From: Alcaligenaceae bacterium 429
GTDB lineage: Bacteria > Pseudomonadota > Gammaproteobacteria > Burkholderiales > Burkholderiaceae_B
Assembly (NCBI GenBank): GCA_004791645.1
Contig: SRSN01000002.1
Coordinates: 1-48,072, forward strand
Length of the DNA stretch: 48,072 nucleotides
Direction: 5' to 3'
In this document: positions 8,111 through 17,193 of the stretch, in pieces
How positions within the stretch are numbered: position 1 is the first letter of the stretch
Layout: each line of letters starts with the position of its first letter
Notes under the pieces: generated by a model
The model's database searches: none
Seen by the model: the letters and a program-made list of their open reading frames with translations, nothing else
Told to the model about the DNA's origin: nothing
Program-made: the position numbers and the translations under genes

Positions 8111-8962
8111 TTAGAAACTCAGTCTAAACCAGTTAATAATGCCGTCTAGTGGAGCATGATTCAACGCATAGCGCGCTTGTTCTTGCACTACTGGTTTGGC
8201 CCTATAAGCCACCGAGTAATGCGCCTTGGCCATCATTTTCAAATCGTTAGCACCATCACCAACGGCAATGATCTGCTCAGGCGTAGCGTTTAGCTCTGCA
8301 GCCAAACGTGCTACGTGATCTGCTTTGGCTTGTGCATCCAAAATATCACCCAATACACGGCCAGTCAGCTTGCCATCACGTACTTCCAGCGTGTTGGCAT
8401 AGGCCTCATCAATACCCAAACGAGCTTTCAGCTTTTCAGTAAAGAAAGTGAAGCCACCTGATACTAACAAAGTACGTACACCGTGTTTTTTCGCTTCGCC
8501 TACTAAACGCTCAGCGCCCGCATTCAGGTTCAAACGCTGCTCGTACACTTGCTGCAATGCCGACTCAGGTACACCTTCCAACAACGCCACACGTCGAATC
8601 AGGCTTTCAGAGAAATCTTTAATCTCGCCACGCATGGCAGCTTCAGTAATAGCGGATACTTGCTCTTTACGACCCACTGCAGCAGCAATTTCATCAATAC
8701 ACTCGATATTAATGAGCGTGGAGTCCATATCCATCGCCAAGATACGGCACTCGCGCAGCAGCTGGATGTTATCCAAGAACGCGAAGTCTATACCTTTACG
8801 TTCGCACTCAGCTTGCACTACCTCTTTGCAACTCGCATCCGCTTGCAACAGACGCACTACGGTAGGACCAAGCTCCTGCACGCCATTTGCGCTAACCAAA
8901 GCGGCGATTTTCTCTATAGCAACAGGATTAAGACATGGAGACTGAAGAATCAGATGTGACAT
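8111..8962 (-). CDS. serB: Phosphoserine phosphatase
   Basis: HAD-superfamily enzyme that hydrolyses O-phosphoserine in the last step of serine synthesis. From the ATG at 8962 it has 283 aa (MSHLILQSP). A TTG at 8977 could add five residues and lies closer to a Shine-Dalgarno-like AAAGGG. The N-terminal ACT-like region is about residues 1-68. Catalytic motif DMDSTLI has nucleophile D78 and acid D80. SGG (168-170), K213 and GDGANDLKM (from 235) complete the HAD set. It follows the nuo terminator, so it is either read separately or by read-through. Confidence 0.94.
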   Translation of the reverse strand: MSHLILQSPCLNPVAIEKIAALVSANGVQELGPTVVRLLQADASCKEVVQAECERKGIDFAFLDNIQLLRECRILAMDMDSTLINIECIDEIAAAVGRKEQVSAITEAAMRGEIKDFSESLIRRVALLEGVPESALQQVYEQRLNLNAGAERLVGEAKKHGVRTLLVSGGFTFFTEKLKARLGIDEAYANTLEVRDGKLTGRVLGDILDAQAKADHVARLAAELNATPEQIIAVGDGANDLKMMAKAHYSVAYRAKPVVQEQARYALNHAPLDGIINWFRLSF

Positions 8963-8977
8963 GATACGTACGCACAA

Positions 8978-9041
8978 AAAGAAAACCCTTTGCTCATACT
9001 ACCAAACCGAATCAAGAGGCATAGTAGTAGTTCAAAGGGTT
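8978..9041 (-). terminator. Terminator of the nuo operon, overlapping the serB leader
   Basis: AACCCTTTG (8984-8992) pairs with CAAAGGGTT (9033-9041), with a further ACTAC/GTAGT stem inside. On the minus strand the 3' arm is followed directly by TTTTCTTTTTG, a U-tract that ends at the possible TTG start of serB. Confidence 0.72.
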
Positions 9042-9064
9042 ACAACACGAAAAGAAATAACGTA

Positions 9065-9616
9065 TTAGTACAGGCCGTCTGCAGCCATGGATGCTACACC
9101 ACGGCGTCGTTTCACCAAATAGCGGAACACAAAGCCTGGATAACCTAACACCACGTACAAACAAAGAGCAATGGCATAGAACTCCCAGCGCTGTGGAAAT
9201 ACGTTACCTTGACTGGCTTCAAAGGCAAAGCCCAGAACACCCATCAATACAAACAGTATGACAAACTCTATAAGACGTGTAATCACACCTTTTTCAATAG
9301 CAGGCTGACTGCGTAACCAGAAACCTGGCAACCACATCAACACCGCAAACACTACAACCACTGCGGCTACTGTTAACAGAAGCACAGTGCTGCTATTGAA
9401 AAAAGCACGGGAAATATAGTAGTGCGAGGCATAGGCAGCGGCAGCAACCAGTGCTGCCATCACCACACAGCGCAACAGCCTGATGGCTGTTGAACCTTCT
9501 GCCTCGCCTACTTGACGCCAAGGCATACAGAACAGGGGACGTTGAACAATAAAGGGAAGATTAGCCGTCACAAACGATAGTGCAATCAAAACCCAAACTG
9601 CCGTACCCTGTCCCAT
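9065..9616 (-). CDS. DUF2818 family membrane protein, enlarged
   Basis: Hydrophobic protein of 183 aa with five or six membrane segments, directly behind nuoN (10-base gap), the position where Burkholderiales carry a DUF2818 gene. The N terminus (VWVLIALSFVTANLPFIVQRPLF) and the C-terminal part (FVLMGVLGFAFEASQG, WEFYAIALCLYVVLGYPGFV and YLVKRRRG) match the DUF2818 pattern. As I recall, typical members have only about 100 residues. Here about 75 residues with two extra membrane segments are inserted after residue 30. Function is unknown; co-transcription with complex I suggests an accessory or assembly role, which is inference. Confidence 0.75.
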   Translation of the reverse strand: MGQGTAVWVLIALSFVTANLPFIVQRPLFCMPWRQVGEAEGSTAIRLLRCVVMAALVAAAAYASHYYISRAFFNSSTVLLLTVAAVVVVFAVLMWLPGFWLRSQPAIEKGVITRLIEFVILFVLMGVLGFAFEASQGNVFPQRWEFYAIALCLYVVLGYPGFVFRYLVKRRRGVASMAADGLY

Positions 9617-9626
9617 ACATTACCTC

Positions 9627-11114
9627 TTAGTAGAAAACCAACGAATCACGGATAACTTGCACACACAGTGCCAGCAAGCCGCTGGGCAGTATACCGTAAA
9701 CCAGTACCAGCAAACCGTTCAAAGACAGAATGCCACCAGTTACCCAGCCCAAAGACAATGGTTCTGCGTTTTTCTCTTCTGGTTCGTCAAAGTAAGCCAC
9801 TTTAACAACGCGCAGGTAGTAGAACGCACCAATCAAGGACATCAATACCGCTACGATCGCTACGCTGATGTAACCAGCACCAATCACTGCTTGCAAGATA
9901 GCCAGTTTGGCGTAGAAACCTGCCAAAGGTGGAATACCTGCCAACGAGAACATGGACAGCAACAGTACAAATGCCAAGATTGGGTGACGACGGTTCAAGC
10001 CTTTAAAGTCTTCAATGTTTTCACATTCAAAACCTTGACGGCTCAGTACCAGCATCAGACCAAACGTGCTCAGTGTAGTCAGCACATAGATCACGGCGTA
10101 GAACAAAGAAGCACCGTAAGCATCTTCGTTCACCAGACCATCGGCACCTACACCGGCCATGAAGCCCAAGAAGATGAAACCCATGTGCGACACAGTGGAG
10201 AACGCCAACATACGCTTGAAGTTGGTCTGCATGATCGCTGTCAGGTTACCGATAACCAGCGAAGCAATCGCCAACAACATCAGCATTGGCTGCCAATCAA
10301 TAGCAATACCGTGCAGCGCTTCGATCAACAGACGCAGAGCCATGGCTACTGCTGCCAGTTTTGGCGCTGCAGCAATCACCAGCGCTACCGTAGTAGGAGC
10401 ACCTTGGTACACGTCGGGGGTCCACATGTGGAATGGCGCTGCAGTCAGTTTGAAACCCAAACCAGCCACGATAAACACCACACCAAACACCAGTGTCAGG
10501 TGGTTCGCTTCGCCTGTGGAAATCGCAGCAGCGATTTGACCCAGATTCAATGTGCCAGTTGCACCGTAGATCATGGACATACCGTACAAGAAGATACCGG
10601 AAGCCAATGCGCCCAGCACAAAGTACTTCATGGCTGCTTCGACGGAAGCCTGATGTTCACGACGCAATGCTACCAATGCGTACAACGCAAAGGACATCAG
10701 CTCTAGGCCCAAGTAAGCCATCAGCAAGCTGCCAGCAGAGATCATCAGCATCTGACCCAACAACGCCATCAAAGTCAGCGTGTAGAGCTCACCACCGTTT
10801 TGCAGCAGACCACGATCTTCAGCGTAACCACGCCCGTAGATCAACGTAACCGCTACAGCAATGTAAGACACAAACTTCAGGAAGTGAGACAGTGGATCAA
10901 CTACATACAAACCACTGAAAGAAGTGCCGTACATGTCGGCATTCCACTGCCACAACGTGACACAAGCCACGATCACCAGTGAAACCAGCGACAGCACAAA
11001 CGTGCTGTGGCGGTTTTCACCTTTATTAAAAGCATCGAACAGCAGTACCAGCGCTGCTGAGATCAGCAACACAATTTCAGGTAGCGCTAACGCGAAATCA
11101 AATGAATTTTCCAT
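9627..11114 (-). CDS. nuoN: NADH-quinone oxidoreductase subunit N
   Basis: Antiporter-like proton-pumping subunit of respiratory complex I in the inner membrane, 495 aa with about 14 membrane helices. The family core [15 protein letters not shown], with the conserved Glu, is near residue 135. The pumping segment [20 protein letters not shown], with a conserved Lys and Pro-rich break, is near residue 220. SHMGFIFLG is near residue 310. The gene lies 12 bases after nuoM. Confidence 0.97.
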   Translation of the reverse strand: MENSFDFALALPEIVLLISAALVLLFDAFNKGENRHSTFVLSLVSLVIVACVTLWQWNADMYGTSFSGLYVVDPLSHFLKFVSYIAVAVTLIYGRGYAEDRGLLQNGGELYTLTLMALLGQMLMISAGSLLMAYLGLELMSFALYALVALRREHQASVEAAMKYFVLGALASGIFLYGMSMIYGATGTLNLGQIAAAISTGEANHLTLVFGVVFIVAGLGFKLTAAPFHMWTPDVYQGAPTTVALVIAAAPKLAAVAMALRLLIEALHGIAIDWQPMLMLLAIASLVIGNLTAIMQTNFKRMLAFSTVSHMGFIFLGFMAGVGADGLVNEDAYGASLFYAVIYVLTTLSTFGLMLVLSRQGFECENIEDFKGLNRRHPILAFVLLLSMFSLAGIPPLAGFYAKLAILQAVIGAGYISVAIVAVLMSLIGAFYYLRVVKVAYFDEPEEKNAEPLSLGWVTGGILSLNGLLVLVYGILPSGLLALCVQVIRDSLVFY

Positions 11115-11126
11115 AATCTTCCAGGC

Positions 11127-12626
11127 CTACAGTTTCGATACAGACACATGCTGCAACAGTGCATCAACCGAAACGTGCATGACTTCTGTGAACGGTTTTG
11201 GATACACACCCATGTACAACACAGCAATTGCCATCACAGCCATGATGAAGAACTCACGACCACTTAGGTCAGGCATGCTGCGCACGTTGTCATTGGTGAT
11301 GGGGCCGTACGCTACGCGTTTCAGCAACCACAGCGAATAGGAAGCACCAGTAATCAGAGCCGTAGCAGTCAACAGGCCAATCCAGAAGTTGTACTGCACA
11401 GCACCCATGATCACGGTGAACTCACCGATAAAACCACTGGTACCTGGCAAGCCTGCGTTAGCCATGGAGAACAGTACGAAGAAAGTCACAAAACGTGGCA
11501 TTACACTCACTACGCCACCGTAGTCAGAGATTTCACGTGAGTGCAAACGGTCGTACAGCACACCAATACACAGGAACATCGCGCCAGATACGAAACCGTG
11601 GGAAATCATCTGCATGATCGCGCCTTCCATACCGGTGGCGTTGAAGATGAAGAAACCCAGAGTTACAAAACCCATGTGCGCAACGGAAGAATACGCCACC
11701 AGTTTTTTCATGTCTTTCTGAACAATCGCTACCAGACCAATATAGATCACAGCAACCAGAGACAGAGTAATCATGAAACCGGACAGAGTGTGCGATGCAT
11801 CTGGAGCGATAGGCAACGAGAAACGCAAGAAGCCGTATGCACCCAATTTCAGCATGATCGCTGCCAACACAACGGAACCACCTGTAGGCGCTTCCACGTG
11901 AGCATCAGGCAACCATGTGTGTACAGGCCACATTGGAACTTTCACAGCAAATGCCATGAACAATGCCAAGAAGATCAAGATTTGCGGTTTGATAGGCAAG
12001 GCCACATCGTGCCACGTTTTGATATCAAAGCTGCCACCGGATACGTTCCACAGGTAGATGAACGCTACTAGGGTCAACAAAGAGCCCAGCAAGGTGTACA
12101 GGAAGAACTTGAACGATGCGTACACTCGACGTGGACCACCCCATACCCCGATGATGATGTACATAGGGATCAAGGTAGCTTCGAAGAAGATGTAGAACAG
12201 CATGCCATCGGCCGCTGCAAACACACCAATCATCAAACCGGACAAGATCAGGAAAGCACCCATGTATTGGGCGACGCGATCCTTAATGACTTCCCAGCCA
12301 GCCAACACCACAATAATAGTGATGAAGGCTGTTAGCAAAACGAACCACAACGAAATACCATCCACACCTAAGTGGTAGTTGACGGAAAACGTCTGGATCC
12401 AGGGAGTCAGCTCTACAAACTGCAGATCAGCTGTACTAGGGTCGAACCCCGTGTACAGCGGAATTGTTACCAGAAAACTCGCAATCGCACCAATCAGCGC
12501 CAAAGTACGCGTGAAGTTGGCACGGTCATCGCGCCCCAGTGCCAGCACCAGAAGGCCGGCAACGATGGGCACAAAGATTGAGAGCGATAACCAGGGAAAT
12601 GTTGAAGACACCATATCGCTTGCCAT
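11127..12626 (-). CDS. nuoM: NADH-quinone oxidoreductase subunit M
   Basis: Antiporter-like membrane subunit of complex I, 499 aa. The motifs FYIFFEATLIPMYIIIGVWG (with the essential Glu), VKVPMWPVHTWLPDAHVEAP and AYSSVAHMGFVTLG identify the M-type pump. The start overlaps the nuoL stop by one base, which implies translational coupling. A second in-frame ATG lies four codons downstream. Confidence 0.97.
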   Translation of the reverse strand: MASDMVSSTFPWLSLSIFVPIVAGLLVLALGRDDRANFTRTLALIGAIASFLVTIPLYTGFDPSTADLQFVELTPWIQTFSVNYHLGVDGISLWFVLLTAFITIIVVLAGWEVIKDRVAQYMGAFLILSGLMIGVFAAADGMLFYIFFEATLIPMYIIIGVWGGPRRVYASFKFFLYTLLGSLLTLVAFIYLWNVSGGSFDIKTWHDVALPIKPQILIFLALFMAFAVKVPMWPVHTWLPDAHVEAPTGGSVVLAAIMLKLGAYGFLRFSLPIAPDASHTLSGFMITLSLVAVIYIGLVAIVQKDMKKLVAYSSVAHMGFVTLGFFIFNATGMEGAIMQMISHGFVSGAMFLCIGVLYDRLHSREISDYGGVVSVMPRFVTFFVLFSMANAGLPGTSGFIGEFTVIMGAVQYNFWIGLLTATALITGASYSLWLLKRVAYGPITNDNVRSMPDLSGREFFIMAVMAIAVLYMGVYPKPFTEVMHVSVDALLQHVSVSKL

Positions 12627-14632
12627 TATTTAACCGTCAGCACAAAGAATGTCAGGAGCACCACAATACCGATGATCATGGCAAAAGCGTAGTGGTAGAT
12701 GAAACCGGATTGGATACGGCGAGACACCGCAGCCACCCAACCTACAACACGAGCGCTACCGTTGACGATCAGACCGTCAATCAGACCTGCATCAGCCCCT
12801 TTCCAGAGACCAGTACCCAAACAACGAGCACCGCGAGCAATGACCTGTTCGTTGAACCAGTCCACGTAGTATTTGTTTTCCATGACCTTGTTGATAAACG
12901 CAGTGTTGCGTTTAATCGCGGCCGGCACAGCTGGGTTAATCAGGTAGCAATACCATGCTACGACCATACCCGCTACTACTAGGAAGAATGGCAATGTCAC
13001 AAAGCCGTGCAATGCGTATTCCATCCAACCTTTCCAACCGGAAGCCAACTCAACAATTGCTGGGTGCTCTTCTGGGTGAACAGTGATGATGTTGTCAAAG
13101 AAACTACCGTACAGCAATGGATCCACAAACCAGATACCTGTGATGATGGATGGCACAGCCAACAACAGCAAAGGTACAGTCACCACCCATGGGGACTCGT
13201 GTGGATTGCCTTCCAGCGCATGGTGATCGCCCAAAGCTTCTTTAGAAGGATTGCGGAAGTTTTCTTTACCGTGGAATACCAAGAAGTACAGACGGAAAGA
13301 GTACAACGATGTCACAAACACACCGATCAATACACTGTAGTACGCGAAGTTAGCACCCCACAGACCAGCTTCAGCGGCAGCATGAGCAGCCTCAATGATG
13401 CTTTCTTTGGAGTAGAAACCCGAGAAGAATGGTGTACCAACCAACGCCAACGTACCGATCAAGAATGTGATCCATGTGATAGGCATGTATTTACGCAGCC
13501 CACCCATTGCACGGATATCTTGATTGTGGTGCATACCGATAATCACAGAACCTGCACCCAAGAACAGCAACGCTTTAAAGAAGGCGTGTGTCATCAAGTG
13601 GAAGATCGCGACGGAGTATGTAGATGCACCCAGTGCCACAGTCATGTAACCCAACTGGGACAATGTGGAGTACGCCACAACACGTTTAATATCGTTTTGG
13701 ATAATGCCCAGAGCACCCAAGAACAATGCACCAATTGCACCGATCACAATGATCATGGACAACGCTGTGGTGGAGTGTTCATACACAGGAGAGAAACGAG
13801 CCACCATGAAGATACCTGCTGTCACCATCGTCGCCGCGTGAATCAGAGCGGAGATAGGTGTAGGACCTTCCATGGAGTCAGGCAACCAAGAGTGCAGAGG
13901 CACCTGAGCAGATTTACCCATAGCACCTACGAACAGCGCAATACATGCCACTGTTAGCAATTGCCAGTCAGTACCTGGGAATTTCATGGTGCTCAGTTGT
14001 GCTACATGCGCGAACACATCGTCGTAACGCATGCTGCCTGTGTAGGCATACAGCAAACCAATACCCAGCACAAAACCGAAGTCACCAACACGGTTCACCA
14101 AGAAGGCTTTCATGTTTGCGAAAATCGCCGTTTTACGCTCGTACCAGAAACCGATCAACAGGTAAGAAACCAGACCCACTGCTTCCCAACCGAAGAACAG
14201 CTGCAGCATGTTGTTAGACATGACCAGCATCAGCATCGAGAAAGTAAACAGCGAAATGTAAGAGAAGAAACGTTGGTAGCCTGGGTCTTCAGCCATATAG
14301 CCGATGGTGTAAATGTGCACCATCAGAGATACGGAAGTAACCACAACCATCATCAGTGCAGTCAAGCGGTCAATCAGGAAACCGATTTCCCAGCTTACGT
14401 TACCGATAGTGGCCCATGTGTACACGGCACCGTTGTAGGTTTGACCATCAATGGTCTGCATCAACACCATCACCGAACCGATGAAGGAAATCAACACGCC
14501 CAAAATAGTGATGCTGTGTGCCGCTTTCTTGCCGATAAAACGGCCCAGAAAACCGGTACCAAAAAGGCCAGCCACCATGGCCCCGACCAGGGGAGCCAAT
14601 GCAATAAGTAAATAAAGACTTGGTGAGTTCAT
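12626..14632 (-). CDS. nuoL: NADH-quinone oxidoreductase subunit L
   Basis: Largest antiporter-like subunit of complex I, with the lateral amphipathic helix that runs along the membrane arm. From the ATG at 14632 (MNSPSLYLL) it has 668 aa; a TTG further upstream would overlap nuoK and is less likely. Visible motifs are FFGWEAVGLVSYLLIGFWY, AQVPLHSWLPDSMEGPTP and YSTLSQLGYM. The C-terminal 150 residues hold the long helix and terminal membrane segment expected for NuoL. Confidence 0.97.
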   Translation of the reverse strand: MNSPSLYLLIALAPLVGAMVAGLFGTGFLGRFIGKKAAHSITILGVLISFIGSVMVLMQTIDGQTYNGAVYTWATIGNVSWEIGFLIDRLTALMMVVVTSVSLMVHIYTIGYMAEDPGYQRFFSYISLFTFSMLMLVMSNNMLQLFFGWEAVGLVSYLLIGFWYERKTAIFANMKAFLVNRVGDFGFVLGIGLLYAYTGSMRYDDVFAHVAQLSTMKFPGTDWQLLTVACIALFVGAMGKSAQVPLHSWLPDSMEGPTPISALIHAATMVTAGIFMVARFSPVYEHSTTALSMIIVIGAIGALFLGALGIIQNDIKRVVAYSTLSQLGYMTVALGASTYSVAIFHLMTHAFFKALLFLGAGSVIIGMHHNQDIRAMGGLRKYMPITWITFLIGTLALVGTPFFSGFYSKESIIEAAHAAAEAGLWGANFAYYSVLIGVFVTSLYSFRLYFLVFHGKENFRNPSKEALGDHHALEGNPHESPWVVTVPLLLLAVPSIITGIWFVDPLLYGSFFDNIITVHPEEHPAIVELASGWKGWMEYALHGFVTLPFFLVVAGMVVAWYCYLINPAVPAAIKRNTAFINKVMENKYYVDWFNEQVIARGARCLGTGLWKGADAGLIDGLIVNGSARVVGWVAAVSRRIQSGFIYHYAFAMIIGIVVLLTFFVLTVK

Positions 14633-14648
14633 AGTATGTGCGATCCCA

Positions 14649-14960
14649 TCAACCCTTGAGCTGGTCAAGTTTGTTTACGCTAATCGATTGCAAGTTACGG
14701 AACAGCAATACCAGAATTGCCAGACCTATAGCTGCTTCAGCAGCTGCAACGGTTAACACAAAGAAAACAAAAACCTGCCCTGCAACATCACCTGACCAGG
14801 TAGAAAATGCAACGAAGTTCATGTTCGCAGAAAGCAGGATCAACTCGACGGACATCAAGAGGATCAGCAGATTGCGGCGATTGAAGAAGAAACCCAGCAA
14901 ACCGATAGTAAACAGGACGGCACTTAAAACCAGATAGTGCGTCAACCCTAGTGTCATCAT
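14649..14960 (-). CDS. nuoK: NADH-quinone oxidoreductase subunit K
   Basis: Small complex I membrane subunit (about 103 aa, three helices). It carries the two conserved membrane glutamates, one in [19 protein letters not shown] and one in [13 protein letters not shown]. Two ATGs stand in tandem; the first overlaps the nuoJ stop as ATGA, giving translational coupling. Confidence 0.97.
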   Translation of the reverse strand: MMTLGLTHYLVLSAVLFTIGLLGFFFNRRNLLILLMSVELILLSANMNFVAFSTWSGDVAGQVFVFFVLTVAAAEAAIGLAILVLLFRNLQSISVNKLDQLKG

Positions 14961-15592
14961 TGTTTATCTCCAGCGCTGTTAGTTTCTGAAGCAGCAGATG
15001 GTTGTTCCACTTGTGCAGTCATACTTACCAGACGCAGACGGTCTTCAGCACGTACTTTGACTTGTTTGGAAGAAACTGTGCGCTTCACATCGGAACGGCG
15101 ACGCAGTGTCAACGCAATAGCGGCTACCATACCTACCAGCAGGATTACCCCACCTACCTGTACAGCCATCACATAGTCGGTGTACATCAGCACACCCAGC
15201 ACTTTAGTGTTGTTGTAGTTTTCAGGCATTACAGCAGCCTCAGGTGCTTCCACCCAAGCGCGCAACAATACAATCGCCATTTCGGCAATCATGATCAGAC
15301 CCACGATGGAGCCCACTGGCATGTAAGCCTTGAAGTGCTCTGTCGCAGATGGCATACGCACATCCAGCAACATGATCACAAACAAGAACATCACCATTAC
15401 AGCACCAACGTAAACCACGATGAGCAATAGGCCCAAGAACTCGGCCCCCATCGAGATCCACAGCATTGCTGCCGTAAAAAATGTCAAAATCAAATGCAGC
15501 ACGGCAGTCACCGGACTGCGCGCCGTGACTACACGGAACGCAGCGATGACAATAACCAGCGCCAGCACATAAAACAGAATCGTTGAAAACAT
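14957..15592 (-). CDS. nuoJ: NADH-quinone oxidoreductase subunit J
   Basis: Complex I membrane subunit of 211 aa with five helices in the first 165 residues, including the conserved [20 protein letters not shown] segment that forms the pi-bulge helix. A polar C-terminal tail of about 45 residues (from RRRSDVKR) is typical of betaproteobacterial NuoJ as far as I recall. It lies 18 bases after nuoI and overlaps nuoK. Confidence 0.96.
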   Translation of the reverse strand: MFSTILFYVLALVIVIAAFRVVTARSPVTAVLHLILTFFTAAMLWISMGAEFLGLLLIVVYVGAVMVMFLFVIMLLDVRMPSATEHFKAYMPVGSIVGLIMIAEMAIVLLRAWVEAPEAAVMPENYNNTKVLGVLMYTDYVMAVQVGGVILLVGMVAAIALTLRRRSDVKRTVSSKQVKVRAEDRLRLVSMTAQVEQPSAASETNSAGDKQ

Positions 15593-15610
15593 GAGTGTTC
15601 TGCTCCTGTC

Positions 15611-16099
15611 TTAGCGGTAAGGCGCATCAGCGGCACGTCGTTCAGCAATTTCGGACTCGTAACGGTCACCTACTGCCAACAACATTTCTTTTGTGAAGTA
15701 CAAATCGCCACGTTTCTCACCATGGTATTCGTGGATATGTGTTTCCACGATGGAGTCAACTGGGCAACTTTCTTCACAAAAACCGCAGAAAATGCATTTA
15801 GTTAAATCGATGTCGTAACGTGTAGTACGACGTGTGCCATCGGCACGCTCATCTGATTCGATAGAGATGGCCAAGGCTGGGCAAACTGCTTCGCATAATT
15901 TACAGGCAATGCAGCGCTCCTCACCATTGGGGTAGCGGCGCAATGCGTGCAAGCCACGGAAACGCGCCGAAGTAGGCGTTTTTTCCTGCGGGTAATGCAG
16001 CGTAATTTTGCGGCGGAAAAAGTAACGCCCAGTCAGACGCATCCCTTTCAGCATCTCGGACAGCATCAGGCTGCCAAAAAAATCTTTAATCGCTTCCAT
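15611..16099 (-). CDS. nuoI: NADH-quinone oxidoreductase subunit I
   Basis: Peripheral-arm ferredoxin-like subunit of complex I, 162 aa. It carries two [4Fe-4S] clusters (N6a and N6b), with ligands C63, C66, C69 and C73 and then C102, C105, C108 and C112. The N-terminal amphipathic region contacts the membrane arm. The gene lies between nuoH and nuoJ in standard order. Confidence 0.97.
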   Translation of the reverse strand: MEAIKDFFGSLMLSEMLKGMRLTGRYFFRRKITLHYPQEKTPTSARFRGLHALRRYPNGEERCIACKLCEAVCPALAISIESDERADGTRRTTRYDIDLTKCIFCGFCEESCPVDSIVETHIHEYHGEKRGDLYFTKEMLLAVGDRYESEIAERRAADAPYR

Positions 16100-16119
16100 A
16101 ATTATTTAGCCCCCGAGCC

Positions 16120-17193
16120 TTATTGCCAGATGTTCCAGGGTGTCTGCATCCAGATCGCGACTACCAGCAGCCAGATACCTGTCAGCGGAATAAACACTTT
16201 CCAGCCCAAACGCATGATTTGGTCATAGCGGTAACGTGGGAATGTCGCACGGAACCAAATGAACATTGACACTACAACAAAGGTTTTCAGACCCAGCCAC
16301 AACCAGCCTGGAATCCAGGTAAAGGGTGCAAAGTCAACGATTGGCAACCAGCCGCCCAAGAACATGATGGATGCCAGTGCCGACAACAAGATCATGTTGG
16401 CGTACTCACCCAAGAAGAATAGAGCAAAACCCATACCGGAGTACTCTACCATCGGGCCCGCCACAATCTCGGACTCACCTTCCACCACGTCAAACGGGTG
16501 ACGGTTGGTTTCTGCCACAGCAGAAATCACGTAAACCACAAACAATGGCAACAGCGGCAACCAGTTCCAAGACAGGAAGTTCAAGCCACTATCAGCAAAC
16601 ATACCGCGATCTTGACCTTGTACGATTTCGCTCAGGTTTAATGTACCGGATACCAACAAAACAGTAATCAGCACAAAACCAATCGCCAACTCGTAAGACA
16701 ACACCTGAGCAGCTGCACGCAGACCACCCAACAACGCGTATTTGGAGTTAGAAGCCCAACCGGCCACGATCACACCGTATACACCCAGCGAGGTAATCGC
16801 CAAGATGTACAGTAGACCAGCGTTAATGTTAGCCAATACCACTTCTGGACCAAAAGGAATCACTGCCCATGCTGCCAGCGCAGGCATCAGTGTTACCACT
16901 GGGCCCAAGAAGAACAGCACTTTGTTAGCCTTGCTAGGCACAATCACTTCTTTGGTCAGCAACTTGAACACGTCAGCAAAAGGCTGCAGTAAACCACGTG
17001 GACCCACGCGGTTTGGACCTTTACGAACGTGCATGAAACCAATCATCTTACGTTCCCAGTATGTCAGGTAGGCAACGCAGATAATGATCGGCAAAGCGAT
17101 ACATACGATTTTGATCAGTGTCCACACCACATACCATGCGGTAGGACCAATCAAACCTTCGCCGAAGTTTTGAATAGTAGTCAGCAGTTCCAT
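16120..17193 (-). CDS. nuoH: NADH-quinone oxidoreductase subunit H
   Basis: Membrane subunit at the junction of the two complex I arms, forming much of the quinone chamber; 357 aa with eight or more helices. Conserved segments are [20 protein letters not shown] and [20 protein letters not shown], whose acidic loop links quinone reduction to proton movement. The start codon immediately follows the nuoG stop with no gap. Confidence 0.97.
   Translation of the reverse strand: MELLTTIQNFGEGLIGPTAWYVVWTLIKIVCIALPIIICVAYLTYWERKMIGFMHVRKGPNRVGPRGLLQPFADVFKLLTKEVIVPSKANKVLFFLGPVVTLMPALAAWAVIPFGPEVVLANINAGLLYILAITSLGVYGVIVAGWASNSKYALLGGLRAAAQVLSYELAIGFVLITVLLVSGTLNLSEIVQGQDRGMFADSGLNFLSWNWLPLLPLFVVYVISAVAETNRHPFDVVEGESEIVAGPMVEYSGMGFALFFLGEYANMILLSALASIMFLGGWLPIVDFAPFTWIPGWLWLGLKTFVVVSMFIWFRATFPRYRYDQIMRLGWKVFIPLTGIWLLVVAIWMQTPWNIWQ

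Noticed and set aside
9657-10706. 349-codon plus-strand frame opposite nuoN, and similar long frames opposite nuoL and nuoG
   Set aside because: Antisense shadows of strongly conserved genes; the translations are rich in Gln, His, Cys and Thr and resemble nothing known.
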